Source: Ardenticatenales bacterium
GTDB taxonomy: Bacteria; Chloroflexota; Anaerolineae; Epilineales; Epilineaceae
NCBI GenBank assembly: GCA_020853525.1
Contig: JADYYS010000059.1
Coordinates: 1-64,000 of the forward strand
Direction: 5' to 3'
DNA length: 64,000 nt
Made by a program: the position numbers and the translations under genes
Shown: positions 28,853 to 37,642 of the stretch, one piece after another
Layout of the letters: each line of letters opens with the position of its first letter
Numbering within the stretch: position 1 is the first letter of the stretch
The notes under the pieces: generated by a model
The model's input: the letters and a program-made list of their open reading frames with translations, nothing else
Databases searched by the model: none
Told to the model about the DNA's origin: nothing

Positions 28853-28876
28853 GCACGGCGGAAACAGGAGCGTCTG

Positions 28877-30202
28877 ATGCGCAACACCGCGCTCGCGAAG
28901 GTTCTGGGTCCGATCGTCGTCGCCGGTGCGTTCGCGGCGGGCCTCGGCTATGGCAATGGCGCCACCGCCCCATTCGGCGCCGCGCGGCCGGTCCAGGCTG
29001 CAGCACCGCTGCCCGGCCCGAACGCCGCGGCCCCGCTGTCGTTCCTGCAGGACAACGAGCCCGCCGCCGTGCAGGCCCGTCAGCTGGCGATGCTCGAACA
29101 GCTTCCGGAGGAGCAGCGCTGGCGTCAGTACATCGCCCCGTACCTCGCCGCGCAGGGCGTGGCCGACGCCGCTGTCACCCAGCAGGACGACGACCCGCCG
29201 ACGCCGGCCGAACTCGAGGCGTTCCGCGCCACGTACGCCACATTTGCCGTCGACGTCCAGCGCCTGCTCGACCTCATCCCGCAGGACCGGCGGATGGACA
29301 TCAAGGACCGTGTCGCCGCGGCGCAGGTCCTGATCCCGGAGATGACGTACGACGAGCTCGCCGCCCTCAAAGAAGGGTTTGCCGACTACCCCGGCTTCTG
29401 GTCGGCGCCGACTTGGGCGGCGAACCTCCTCGCCAGCAGCGGCCACGTCCAGGCGATGCAGCTCCAGCCAGGCGGCGGAGCGGCGCAGCCGCAGGCGCTG
29501 CCCACCCTCCCGCCGTTCGTACCGCAGTTCCCGGACTGCAAGGAATACGGCTCGACCCCGATCTGCGACGACTGCCCGGTCGCGCCGGCGGGCGGCTACA
29601 TCTCGATCGCCGTGCTGAACGCCGTCGCGGTCGCCGCCAAGTACGGCTGCCAATTCATCCCGCCCGACCTCCTGACGGGCTCGGCCAGCATCCCGAACCC
29701 GGTGAACGTCATCTGCGTGGGCGTCCGCGTCGGCCTCGAGATCGCGGCCGCCTCGCTGAACCTGGCCTACGAGCTCGCGAACAACTGCAACGAGGGCGTC
29801 TTCTACGGCCTCGTCGTCACGTACCTGGACACGACGGTCTCGTCGCGGGCGTCGCAGCAGAGCCACGACTTCCACCGCGCCTGGAACCTCCGCACGGACA
29901 TCGAGGACAACCTCCTCGACCTGCTGGACAAGCGGATCTCGACGTACCAGCTGCCCGCCAGCCAGGCCGGCTTCCTCACCGCCACGACGACCGACCTCTC
30001 CGTGGATTGGATCGTCGAGGACACGATCAACATGCAAGGCGCGGCGGGCTACGACGTCCGCAACGCGCAGGCCGAGCTGGCCGACGCCCGGATCCTGCTG
30101 TCGGGCGGCGACTACAAGAACGCCTTCGCCCGCTACCGCAAGGCCTACCGCGCCGCGGTGCGCGTCGGCCGCGAGCTGCCGGCGGCGACGCCGACGCCGT
30201 AG
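28877..30202 (+). CDS. Secreted protein of unknown family, paralogue B
   Basis: 441 residues. The signal peptide is [23 protein letters not shown]. It is paralogous to the preceding protein: both have a Y/D-P/D-G-F-W segment, a C-D/A-D/E-C-P pair, a hydrophobic stretch with spaced cysteines, the motif [17 protein letters not shown] (near 320), and an F-A-R-Y-R-K-A-Y end that could be a TPR-like helical pair. Function unknown. The mature N-terminus is Ala/Pro-rich and helical. An AGGAG precedes the ATG at good spacing. It sits between paralogue A and the FG-GAP propeller gene, all in one direction with short gaps, so a three-gene operon is likely. Confidence 0.75.
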   Translation: MRNTALAKVLGPIVVAGAFAAGLGYGNGATAPFGAARPVQAAAPLPGPNAAAPLSFLQDNEPAAVQARQLAMLEQLPEEQRWRQYIAPYLAAQGVADAAVTQQDDDPPTPAELEAFRATYATFAVDVQRLLDLIPQDRRMDIKDRVAAAQVLIPEMTYDELAALKEGFADYPGFWSAPTWAANLLASSGHVQAMQLQPGGGAAQPQALPTLPPFVPQFPDCKEYGSTPICDDCPVAPAGGYISIAVLNAVAVAAKYGCQFIPPDLLTGSASIPNPVNVICVGVRVGLEIAAASLNLAYELANNCNEGVFYGLVVTYLDTTVSSRASQQSHDFHRAWNLRTDIEDNLLDLLDKRISTYQLPASQAGFLTATTTDLSVDWIVEDTINMQGAAGYDVRNAQAELADARILLSGGDYKNAFARYRKAYRAAVRVGRELPAATPTP

Positions 30203-30219
30203 AGCGCCCCGGCGCGCGC

Positions 30220-32592
30220 GTGGGTTCGATCCGGCGTCGCCTGCGGCGCGGCGGCGGCCGGGTTGCGCGGCCGCCGGCTGCCGGACGCCTGCGGCCGTGG
30301 CTCCGATCCGGCATCGTGCTGGCGATCGCTGCCGCACTCGGTGCGGCGTATGCCTCCGACGCCGGGTCGCCCGCCGCCGCCGCACCGGCCCGCGGCGGCG
30401 GCGCGTTCGCCCTCGTCGGCTTCCTCAGCGGACCGACCTCCGCCCGCGACGTGGCGCTCGGCGACCTCGACGGCGACGGCGATCTCGACGCGTTCGTCGT
30501 CAACCACAGCGCGCTCTCGCCCGGCGGCATGCTGGTGGGTGAGCCCGACCGCGTGTACCGCAACAACGGCGGCGGGATGCTGGCCGACAGCGGCCAGCGC
30601 CTCGGCGCCGGCTTCGGCGACGCCGTCGCGCTCGGCGACCTCGACCGGGACGGCGACTTGGACGCGTTCGTCACGAACTTCGGGCACTTCGATGCCGGCG
30701 GCGCGTTGATCCCACAGCCGGACGAGGTCTGGTTGAACAACGGCGCCGGCATCTTCACCGACAGCGGCCAGCGCGTCGGCAACGACCCCGGCCGCGACAT
30801 CGCCCTCGGCGACCTCGACGGCGACGGCGACCTCGACGCCTTCGTGGCGAACGGCGCCGACCCGAACGGCGTGCCGGCCGGCCGGCCTAACAAGGTCTTT
30901 CGCAACAACGGCAGCGGCAGCTTCACCGACACCGGCCAGCGCCTCGGCATCCAGGACTCGGCCGCCGTCGCGCTCGGCGACCTCGACGGTGACGGCGACA
31001 TCGATGCCGTCGTCGGCAACGACGGCGCGGCCAGCGAGGTCTGGCGCAACGGCGGCAACGGCTTCTTCACGGACACCGGCCAGCGACACGCCAACGGCAA
31101 CACCTGGGATGTCGGCCTCGGCGATCTCGACGACGACGATGACCTGGATGTCTGGTTCGCGACGGCTGCGGCCTTGGCCGGAGGCGGGCCACCGCAGCCG
31201 GACCAGGTCTTCCGCAACAACGGCCGGGGCGTGCTCGCCGACAGCGGCCAGCGCCTCGGGACCGGTACGACGAGTGCCGTTCGCCTGGCGGACATCGACG
31301 GCGACGGCGACCTCGACGCGCTGCTCGGTAACGTCCGTCAGCCGACGGAAGCCTGGCTGAACAACGGCGCCGGTGCGTTCATCGACAGTCTGCAGCGGCT
31401 GGGGCGCGCGGCGACGCTCGGGCTGGCCGCCGGCGATATGGACGGCGACGGCGATCCCGATCTCGTGCTGGCCAACCAGGGCGAGTTCAGCACACTGTGG
31501 CGCAACGTCGATGCCGCCGGCAGCACGCCGACCGCCACCCGGTCCGCAACGCGCACCGCCACGGCCACCGACCCGCCGCCCTCCGCCACACGCACCGCTA
31601 CCCGGACCGCCACGGCGACCGCGACGGCAACGATGGCGCCTTCATCGACCGCCACGCGCACGTCGACGCCGACGAGCACATCCGTCCCGACGGCGACGCG
31701 CACCATGACGCCGAGCCCGACCGCCTCGTTCACGCCGTCATCGACCGCCACGCCGACGCCAACCCGCACGGCCACCGCCACCGCGACCCCGACGCACACG
31801 CCGACACCGACCATCACCCGCACACCAACGGTCACCCACACGCCGACGATTACGCACACCCCGTCCCCCGGGCCGTCGCCGACCGCCTCGACCACCTGGA
31901 CGCCGAGCGCGACGCCGACCCTCACCGCATCGCCGACGCCCTCTCCACTGCCCTCTCCAACGCCCTCTCCGACGCCCTCTCCAACGCGCACCCCGAGCCC
32001 CACGGCAACCCCATCCCCGACCCACACCCCGTCGCCCACCGTGACGCGCACACCGACGCCCGGCCCCTCCCCCACGCCCTCCACCACGCCAACGCCCTCG
32101 CGCACCCCCACGCCTTCCCCGACGCGAACGCCGACGAGGACGCCGACGATCACCCTGACCCCGTCCATCACCCCGACACCCTCGACGACTCCGACCCCGT
32201 CGTCGACGTTCACGCCGTCCGTTACCCCGACACCCTCCCGCACCCGCACCGCCACGCCGACCCGCACGATCACGCCCACCCGCACCCCGACGCGCCCGCC
32301 GACGGCCGGCCCGTCGCCGACACCCACCCGCACGGCGACCGCATCTCCCTTCACCGCCACACCGACAACCGCCCCTTCCGCCACCCCTTCGCCCGACCCG
32401 CCGACTCCGACGATCACGCCGACGGCACCCGTCGAGGAGACGCCGACCGCGCGGCCGGACGTGACAGCCCCGGCCTCGCCGGAGGCCTCGGCAACGCCGA
32501 CGGCGACCGATACGCATGCGAGCCGCACGTGGCGGATCCTCCTGCCCATCGCGGCCAAGCTCGGCCGGATCGAGGGTTCGGTGAGGCGATAG
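30220..32592 (+). CDS. Secreted FG-GAP/VCBS propeller on a Thr/Pro-rich stalk
   Basis: 790 residues if started at the GTG at 30220, 17 bp after the previous stop. A basic stretch and a hydrophobic segment ([19 protein letters not shown]) form the signal peptide. Seven FG-GAP repeats follow from about residue 65 to 430, each with [12 protein letters not shown], the calcium-binding loop of integrin-alpha-like propellers. Seven repeats fit a closed seven-bladed propeller. Residues about 435-765 are a Thr/Pro/Ser stalk. The end is [17 protein letters not shown], like the L-P-L end of the SBBP protein at 934. The start is uncertain because no good ribosome site is visible. Earlier codons in the same frame overlap paralogue B and are rejected. 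Confidence 0.8.
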   Translation: MGSIRRRLRRGGGRVARPPAAGRLRPWLRSGIVLAIAAALGAAYASDAGSPAAAAPARGGGAFALVGFLSGPTSARDVALGDLDGDGDLDAFVVNHSALSPGGMLVGEPDRVYRNNGGGMLADSGQRLGAGFGDAVALGDLDRDGDLDAFVTNFGHFDAGGALIPQPDEVWLNNGAGIFTDSGQRVGNDPGRDIALGDLDGDGDLDAFVANGADPNGVPAGRPNKVFRNNGSGSFTDTGQRLGIQDSAAVALGDLDGDGDIDAVVGNDGAASEVWRNGGNGFFTDTGQRHANGNTWDVGLGDLDDDDDLDVWFATAAALAGGGPPQPDQVFRNNGRGVLADSGQRLGTGTTSAVRLADIDGDGDLDALLGNVRQPTEAWLNNGAGAFIDSLQRLGRAATLGLAAGDMDGDGDPDLVLANQGEFSTLWRNVDAAGSTPTATRSATRTATATDPPPSATRTATRTATATATATMAPSSTATRTSTPTSTSVPTATRTMTPSPTASFTPSSTATPTPTRTATATATPTHTPTPTITRTPTVTHTPTITHTPSPGPSPTASTTWTPSATPTLTASPTPSPLPSPTPSPTPSPTRTPSPTATPSPTHTPSPTVTRTPTPGPSPTPSTTPTPSRTPTPSPTRTPTRTPTITLTPSITPTPSTTPTPSSTFTPSVTPTPSRTRTATPTRTITPTRTPTRPPTAGPSPTPTRTATASPFTATPTTAPSATPSPDPPTPTITPTAPVEETPTARPDVTAPASPEASATPTATDTHASRTWRILLPIAAKLGRIEGSVRR
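31515..32520 (+). repeat. Thr/Pro-rich low-complexity coding tract
   Basis: About 330 codons dominated by Thr, Pro, Ser and Ala in T-P-T-x-T and P-S-P-T patterns. The DNA is a degenerate run of short ACSCCG-type units, so unit gain and loss is likely. In the protein it would be an extended, possibly O-glycosylated, stalk. Confidence 0.8.
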
Positions 32593-32689
32593 GGCGCCGG
32601 CCCGTTGCGCCCGCGCCGGCTGGAACGACCGGCCCTGAAGTGCGCGAGGGCGCGCCCTGACCGTCGTGTCGGCCCAGCGCCGTGCCCGC

Positions 32690-33598
32690 TCACCGAAACG
32701 CGGCTGCGTCCGGCTTCCTCCCCGCCGCGACCTCGGCGTAGTACCGCCCCCAGTCCGGCCGACTGCCGTCGACGTCCGCAAAGCCGTAGACGTGCATCAT
32801 TTGCCACGACGAGAGCGCCTGTCCCGACCAGCGCACGACATCCGGATCGGCCGCCAGAGCGGCCACGGCGCGGCCGACGTAGGCGGGGGACTCGGCGAGG
32901 AGGAAGTGCGGGTCCTGCGCCGCAGCGTCGCGCCAGGTCGCCTCGGTGACGCCGAAGTGGTCGAGCATCTCCTCGGAGCGCAGGAAGCCGGGTGTGATCG
33001 ACACGGCCGTGCCGCCATGTGGCCGCAGGTCCTCGGCCTGGCCGAGCGCGAGCCGGATGACGGTCGCCTTGGCGAGGTCGTAGTAGAACGACCCGCGGTA
33101 GCCTGCGTCCTGCCCGTCCGTCACCTCGAAGACGAGCCCACGCCCGGATGCGATCAGCAGCGGCGCGACGTGCCAGCTCGTGATCAGGTGCGTCTCGATC
33201 GCATTGCGAAACATCTGCAGACCGCCGGACAGCGACTGGCGCCAGAACGGCTCGTCGAACACGATCAGCTTCTCCCCGCCCCAGATGTCGTTGACGAGGA
33301 TGTCGAGCCGGCCCGCATGGTCGGCGCCGATCCGCTCGGCCAGCGCCGCGACCTGCGACGGAACCATGTGGTCGACCGCGACCGCAATCCCCTCACCGCC
33401 GGCAGCCGTCACGAGCTCGGCGGTTTCCTCGATCGTCTCGGCCCGGTTCAACTGCGAACGCTGCGCCCGCGTCGTGCGCCCGGTGCAGTAGACCGTGGCC
33501 CCGGCGGCGCCTAGCTGCACGGCGATGCCGCGCCCGGCGCCGCGCGTCGCGCCGGCGACGAGCGCGATTCGACCCTTGAGCGGTGGTTCGTTCGTCAT
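32690..33598 (-). CDS. SDR family oxidoreductase (DHRS1-like)
   Basis: 302 residues. The NAD(P)-binding motif G-A-T-R-G-A-G-R-G-I-A lies at residues 15-25 and a C-T-G-R after the second strand suggests NADP(H). D-I-L-V-N-D-I-W-G-G replaces the usual N-N-A-G. The catalytic Y-x-x-x-K is seen in YYDLAK near residue 175. The overall plan matches DHRS1-type short-chain dehydrogenases. The substrate cannot be inferred. The frame is open far upstream, but the ATG at 33598 gives the normal family N-terminus. The gene is divergent from the CAP-domain gene at 33700 and convergent with the FG-GAP gene. Confidence 0.85.
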   Translation of the reverse strand: MTNEPPLKGRIALVAGATRGAGRGIAVQLGAAGATVYCTGRTTRAQRSQLNRAETIEETAELVTAAGGEGIAVAVDHMVPSQVAALAERIGADHAGRLDILVNDIWGGEKLIVFDEPFWRQSLSGGLQMFRNAIETHLITSWHVAPLLIASGRGLVFEVTDGQDAGYRGSFYYDLAKATVIRLALGQAEDLRPHGGTAVSITPGFLRSEEMLDHFGVTEATWRDAAAQDPHFLLAESPAYVGRAVAALAADPDVVRWSGQALSSWQMMHVYGFADVDGSRPDWGRYYAEVAAGRKPDAAAFR

Positions 33599-33686
33599 GA
33601 CGACGGCCTTTCTATGTCGACCCGTGCCGGCGACCGCAGAGGCACCTGCAATCCCGGCCGCGGCACGGGCATGGAATCCGCCATGA

Positions 33687-33692
33687 TATACT
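33687..33692 (+). promoter_or_regulatory. Extended -10 (TGATATACT) for the CAP-domain gene, probably leaderless
   Basis: TATACT preceded by TGA lies 7 nt before the ATG at 33700. Transcription would start at or within a base of the start codon, so the mRNA would have no 5' leader. No ribosome site is present. Confidence 0.5.
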
Positions 33693-33699
33693 CGCCGGA

Positions 33700-34578
33700 A
33701 TGGACCCGCGGCCGCCACGCAGCCCCACCACCGCACGCGCCCGGACGATCGTGGCGGCCGCCTGCGCCGTGGCGCTGTCGGCCGGGATTTGCGCCGGGCA
33801 TGCACCGCGCCCGGCGGCCGCGCGAGCGCCCGGGCAGACGCTCGCGCCGTCACCGCCACCGTCCGTTCCCATTCGATCGACGTTCGGCGACGCGCTGGCC
33901 GGCCTCGTGAACACGCTCCGTACCGAACGGGGCGTCGCCGTGCTCCCGCGCGAGCACGCGCTGGACCGCGCGGCGTCCGCCCAGGCGGCGGCGCTGGCAC
34001 GCGACGGCGGCGTGGCGGGCGACGACACGCCCAGCGGGGGCGAAGCGCTGCGGGCCGCGGTGGTGCTGGCCGGCTGGGATGCCCCGCCCGCCCTCGTGCT
34101 TGCCCGCGCGTACGCCGTTCGTCGCAGCCTCGAGCAGGCCGCCGACTGGCTCGCAAGCCCCGACAATCCGGACGGCACGGCGCTATTCGACGCCGCAGCC
34201 ACCGCGCTCGGCGCGGCGACGGAGCCGTTGTCGGACGGCCGGGTCGCCTGGGTCGTCGTCGTCGCAGCCGGGGCCCCACCACCGCCATCCGCCGGTGTCG
34301 AAGGCCACTCGTCCACCGTTTCGTCGCCGGGCGCCGCCGCCGATCCGATGGCCCCCGCCGTCCTTACGGACGCACCGCCGTTCGCCGTGACCGCGCTGCC
34401 CGCTGCCCGCGGGGATGCGTTCGGGCCTGCCCTTCCGGAGGCGGGCGCCCTGTCGGGCGGCGACCCCCTTGCCGCGTGGACGCCGGCGCTGCAGCGCACC
34501 GCGCGCATCGTCATCGCCATCGTGATCGGCTTGTTCGTCGTGACGGCGCTGCGGTTGAGGGGCGCGGATCCGAACTGA
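33700..34578 (+). CDS. CAP (SCP-like) domain protein, exported and membrane-tethered
   Basis: 292 residues. An N-terminal hydrophobic signal or anchor (TIVAAACAVALSAGICAGHA) is followed by a CAP-type domain from about residue 58 (FGDALAGLVNTLRTERGVAVL, then L-D-R-A-A-S-A-Q-A-A-A-L-A), the usual 'N-x-x-R ... L-x-x-A-A' opening of bacterial SCP/PR1 proteins. The typical G-E-N motif appears only as G-E-A, and the later H-x-x-x-M is not evident, so the domain is divergent. A Pro/Ala-rich linker leads to a C-terminal membrane segment (IVIAIVIGLFVVTALRL). The ligand is unknown. It is divergent from the SDR gene and followed by tRNA-Asp on the opposite strand. Confidence 0.65.
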   Translation: MDPRPPRSPTTARARTIVAAACAVALSAGICAGHAPRPAAARAPGQTLAPSPPPSVPIRSTFGDALAGLVNTLRTERGVAVLPREHALDRAASAQAAALARDGGVAGDDTPSGGEALRAAVVLAGWDAPPALVLARAYAVRRSLEQAADWLASPDNPDGTALFDAAATALGAATEPLSDGRVAWVVVVAAGAPPPPSAGVEGHSSTVSSPGAAADPMAPAVLTDAPPFAVTALPAARGDAFGPALPEAGALSGGDPLAAWTPALQRTARIVIAIVIGLFVVTALRLRGADPN

Positions 34579-34648
34579 TGCGCACCGGCCGCGGGGCGGC
34601 GATCCGGCGTCGACCAGTCCGGCGTCGAGCTTCTACGCCGGCACAACG

Positions 34649-34682
34649 AAAAACCGGGCTGCCGACAAGCGACAGCCCGGTT
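34649..34682 (-). terminator. Rho-independent terminator of tRNA-Asp
   Basis: On the minus strand, a 10-bp perfect stem (AACCGGGCTG / CAGCCCGGTT, arms 34673-34682 and 34652-34661) with an 11-nt loop is followed by five Ts. Confidence 0.85.
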
Positions 34683-34686
34683 CCGG

Positions 34687-34763
34687 TGGCGGGAGCGACG
34701 GGATTCGAACCCGCGATCTTCGGCTTGACAGGCCGATGTGTTAGGCCTCTACACCACGCCCCC
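34687..34763 (-). tRNA. tRNA-Asp (anticodon GTC)
   Basis: A 77-nt cloverleaf including an encoded CCA. The acceptor GGGGGCG pairs with CGCTCCC (one G-T pair). D stem GTGT/ACAC, anticodon stem TCGGC/GCCGA with loop CTGTCAA, T stem GCGGG/CCCGT with loop TTCGAAT. The anticodon GTC reads Asp, and the discriminator base is G, as expected for tRNA-Asp. Confidence 0.95.
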
Positions 34764-34826
34764 GTGTCCCATCCCGGCCCGCTGTTCGTCCGACGCATCC
34801 CTGCGGCGGCACCCCAGCGGCGGGCG

Positions 34827-34856
34827 AGGATAGCATCCCGAGCCTGCCCGTGTCAA
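34827..34856 (-). promoter_or_regulatory. Sigma-70-type promoter of tRNA-Asp
   Basis: On the minus strand, TTGACA (34856-34851) and TATCCT (34832-34827) are 18 bp apart. Initiation near 34820 would give a leader of about 57 nt before the tRNA. Confidence 0.75.
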
Positions 34857-34916
34857 GCGTGCGGGTCCGGTTCGATCGGAGTCGACGCTCGACGGTACAC
34901 CGCGGAGATGCACTAG

Positions 34917-35111
34917 GGCGTGTTTGCAAACCCAGTTCCGGCAGCTAAAGCTGGCCGGCTGGAGGCGCCCCTATCGGGTCGCCCTGGTGCCCGCCTTCGC
35001 GGGCACCCCGAGGTTTGAAGCGCCCGCGAAGGCGGGCGCAATGGCCGAAGGCCATCAGCCGGCCGGCTTCAGCCGCCGGTCTTTTCCGTGGCCACCCTTT
35101 GCAGACACGCC
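34917..35111. mobile_element. 195-bp fold-back, MITE-like element at the ltaE stop codon
   Basis: Terminal inverted repeats GGCGTGTTTGCAAA (34917-34930) and TTTGCAGACACGCC (35098-35111) match at 13 of 14 positions. They resemble ends seen in IS5-family elements. The flanks are CTAG (34913-34916) and TTAG (35112-35115), fitting a YTAR target duplication. The inside folds back too: GCCCGCCTTCGCGGGC (34990-35005) faces GCCCGCGAAGGCGGGC (35022-35037), and AGCTGGCCGGCTG faces CAGCCGGCCGGCTT. There is no coding capacity. The rest of the 34764-35111 gap is the tRNA promoter region. Confidence 0.6.
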
Positions 35112-36155
35112 TTAGCCGAGCAGCCGCCGGAACGCCGCGAGCGCCCGCTCGACATCGTCCGCCGACACTTCCCAGTGCGTCACGAGCCGGAACCGGTTCC
35201 CGCCGACGCCGAAGAACCGCACCCCTTCCGCCGCCATGCGCTCCACCAGCCCGTCGACGCCGATGTCGTCACGGTCCAGGGCGGCGACGACGATATTCGT
35301 GCGGCCGGCGTCGGGGGCAGGCGTCACGCCGCGCATCCCCGCGAGACCCTCGGTCAGACGGCGGGCGTTCTCGTGGTCATCGGCCAGGCGGTCGACCATC
35401 GTGTCGAGCGCGACGAGGCCGGCGGCGGCCAGCACGCCCGCCTGGCGCATCCCCCCGCCGAGCTGCTTGCGCGCCCGCCGCGCGGCGTCGATGAACGCCG
35501 CGGTGCCGCACAGCACGCTGCCGACGGGCGCGGCGAGGCCCTTGGACAGGCAGAACGTCACGCTGTCGGCGTCCGCGGCCAGCGTGGCGGCCGGCACGCC
35601 GAGGGCGACGGCGGCGTTGAAGATCCTTGCCCCGTCCAGGTGCACGGGCAAGCCGTGCGCGTCGGCGACGGCGCGAACGGACCGCATGTAGGCCGCGTCC
35701 AGCACGGCGCCGCCGCAGCGGTTGTGCGTGTTCTCGAGGCAGATCAGGCGCGTGACAGGGAAATGGATGTTCGGCGCCCGAACGGCGGCCTCGACGGCCG
35801 TTATGTCGAGCGTCCCGTCCGGTCGGTTCGGCAACGTGCGCGGCTGGATCCCGCCGAGTGCCGCCATGCCGCCGGCCTCGTAGTAGAACGTGTGCGCCTC
35901 GTCGCCGACAATCGCCTCGTCGCCCCGCCCGCAGTGGGCCAGCACGGCCGCCAGGTTGCCCATCGTGCCGCTCGGCACGAACAGGCCGGCCGCCTTGCCC
36001 ATCGTCTCGGCCGCCTGACGTTCCAGGCGGTTGACGGTCGGGTCCTCGCCGAAGACGTCGTCGCCGACCTCGGCCGCGGCCATCGCGGCACGCATCGCGG
36101 GCGTGGGGCGGGTGAGTGTGTCGCTGCGCAGGTCGACACAGCCGTTCATCGCCAT
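35112..36155 (-). CDS. ltaE: Low-specificity threonine aldolase
   Basis: 347 residues, a PLP enzyme cleaving threonine/allo-threonine to glycine and acetaldehyde. The family start [18 protein letters not shown] is near residue 8. [13 protein letters not shown] and [10 protein letters not shown] follow. The [10 protein letters not shown] segment is near 165. The PLP lysine is in [13 protein letters not shown] near 200. Length is normal. The ATG overlaps the gltX stop as TGATG, which suggests translational coupling and makes it the last gene of the mre-min cluster. The second ATG (36149) is an alternative. Its TAA stop lies inside the flank of a fold-back element. Confidence 0.93.
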   Translation of the reverse strand: MAMNGCVDLRSDTLTRPTPAMRAAMAAAEVGDDVFGEDPTVNRLERQAAETMGKAAGLFVPSGTMGNLAAVLAHCGRGDEAIVGDEAHTFYYEAGGMAALGGIQPRTLPNRPDGTLDITAVEAAVRAPNIHFPVTRLICLENTHNRCGGAVLDAAYMRSVRAVADAHGLPVHLDGARIFNAAVALGVPAATLAADADSVTFCLSKGLAAPVGSVLCGTAAFIDAARRARKQLGGGMRQAGVLAAAGLVALDTMVDRLADDHENARRLTEGLAGMRGVTPAPDAGRTNIVVAALDRDDIGVDGLVERMAAEGVRFFGVGGNRFRLVTHWEVSADDVERALAAFRRLLG

Positions 36156-37624
36156 CAACCGGCCCCGCCCTCGAGAAGGGTCGCCGCCGCCGTGAGCCGC
36201 TCGATGACCTTGTCCTTGCCGACGATGGCCAGCGTCTCGAACAGCGGCGGCGCGATCTTCTTGCCCGTCACGGCCACCCGCACCGGCTGGAAAAGCGGTC
36301 CGGCCTTGACGCCGAGTGCTTCGGACAGCGCGCGGAGCTCTTCCTCGAGCGCCTCGGCCGTCCAGTGGACAACCGTTGCCAGCGCCTCCGCGGTGCGGCG
36401 GAGGTTGGCGGCGACCTCGGCGGGGGCGAGCTTGTTGGGCACGAGGTCGACCACCTCGGGCGTGATCCTCGTCGCCCAGAAGAAGTCGACCAGCGGCACG
36501 ACCTCGAGAAGCGTCGTGATCCGCTCCCGGATGAGCGGCACGAGGGCCAGCACCTCGGCGGCCGTCGCCTCGATGCCCGCGTCGGCGAGGAACGGCACGA
36601 GGCGCGCCGCGAGGTCGTCGGGCGCGAGACTGCGGATGTAGTGGCCGTTCATCCACAACAGCTTGTCGGGGTTCCACGCCGCCGGGGAGACCTTGATGTC
36701 GCCGAGCGCGAACCGCGCGGCGGCCTGTTCGGGCGTGAAGATCTCCTCGTCGCCGCTGTAGGCCCAGCCGAGCAGCGCCAGGTAGTTGAACAGCGCCTCC
36801 GGCAGGTAGCCGGCGGCGCGGTAGTCGCGCACCTCGGCGCCGCCATGGCGCTTGCTCAGCTTGCCCTTGCCGTCGGGCGCCAGGACGAGCGGCACGTGGC
36901 AGTACACCGGCGGCGTCCAGCCGAACGCGTCGTACAACATGAGGTGGATCGGCGCGCTCGGGATCCACTCGTCGGCGCGCAGGACGTGCGTGATCGCCAT
37001 CGCCACGTCGTCGACGACGACGGCCAGGTGATATGTCGGGAAGCCGTCGCTCTTCAGGATGATCGGATCGTCCATCTCGGCAAGGTCGAAGGCGATCTCG
37101 CCGCGCAGAACGTCGTCCAGCGTCCGCGTCCCCGACAGCGGCATCGCCAGCCGAACCGTATGGCGACCGCCCTCCGCCTGCCTGGCGGCGACCTCGTCCG
37201 CGCTCAGGTTGCGGCAGTGCCGGTCGTAGCGCCCTTTCAGCTTGCCGAGTTCACGCGCCCGACGAACCTCGTCCAGACGCTCGGGCGTGCAGAAGCAGCG
37301 GTAGGCCTTGCCGGCGGCCAACAGAGCGTCGACATGCCCTTGGTACAACGGCAGGCGCTCGCTCTGCATGTACGGGCCGAATGCTCCGCCCGTGAACGGC
37401 CCCTCGTCGGGCGTGATCCCGAGCCAGTCCAGCGCCGCCCGCTGGTCGTCCAGCGCCTCGGCCACGAACCGGCTGCGGTCCGTGTCCTCGACGCGCCAGA
37501 CGAAAGCGCCGCCGTGCGCGCGCGCGAACAGCCAGTTGAAGATCGCCGTTCGGGCGTTGCCGACGTGGAAGAAGCCCGTCGGCGAGGGCGCGATGCGCAC
37601 GCGGACGGGAAGGGTTGCGGACAT
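36155..37624 (-). CDS. gltX: Glutamyl-tRNA synthetase
   Basis: 489 residues, class I aminoacyl-tRNA synthetase charging tRNA-Glu (possibly also tRNA-Gln). The N-terminus [19 protein letters not shown] carries the HIGH-type motif as [13 protein letters not shown] and the KMSKS-type K-L-S-K-R-H (near 240) are present, and the anticodon-binding C-terminus is complete. GGAG lies 6 nt before the ATG. It is 18 bp after rodA and overlaps ltaE by one base. Confidence 0.95.
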   Translation of the reverse strand: MSATLPVRVRIAPSPTGFFHVGNARTAIFNWLFARAHGGAFVWRVEDTDRSRFVAEALDDQRAALDWLGITPDEGPFTGGAFGPYMQSERLPLYQGHVDALLAAGKAYRCFCTPERLDEVRRARELGKLKGRYDRHCRNLSADEVAARQAEGGRHTVRLAMPLSGTRTLDDVLRGEIAFDLAEMDDPIILKSDGFPTYHLAVVVDDVAMAITHVLRADEWIPSAPIHLMLYDAFGWTPPVYCHVPLVLAPDGKGKLSKRHGGAEVRDYRAAGYLPEALFNYLALLGWAYSGDEEIFTPEQAAARFALGDIKVSPAAWNPDKLLWMNGHYIRSLAPDDLAARLVPFLADAGIEATAAEVLALVPLIRERITTLLEVVPLVDFFWATRITPEVVDLVPNKLAPAEVAANLRRTAEALATVVHWTAEALEEELRALSEALGVKAGPLFQPVRVAVTGKKIAPPLFETLAIVGKDKVIERLTAAATLLEGGAG

Positions 37625-37642
37625 GCGGGTCTCCGTTTCGGG

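Noticed and set aside
28783-30219. Extension of the FG-GAP gene upstream through paralogue B
   Set aside because: It is the shifted frame of a clearly coding gene; the translated part is Arg/Pro-rich noise. The signal peptide begins only after 30220.
30220-32592. Frame change inside the Thr/Pro tract, since all three frames stay open there
   Set aside because: The Thr/Pro composition continues without a break from the FG-GAP repeats to the L-L-P-I end in one frame; other frames give His/Asp/Arg-rich noise.
34687-34763. tRNA-Val or tRNA-Glu as the identity of the tRNA
   Set aside because: The anticodon loop CTGTCAA places GTC at positions 34-36, which reads Asp; the stems pair fully.
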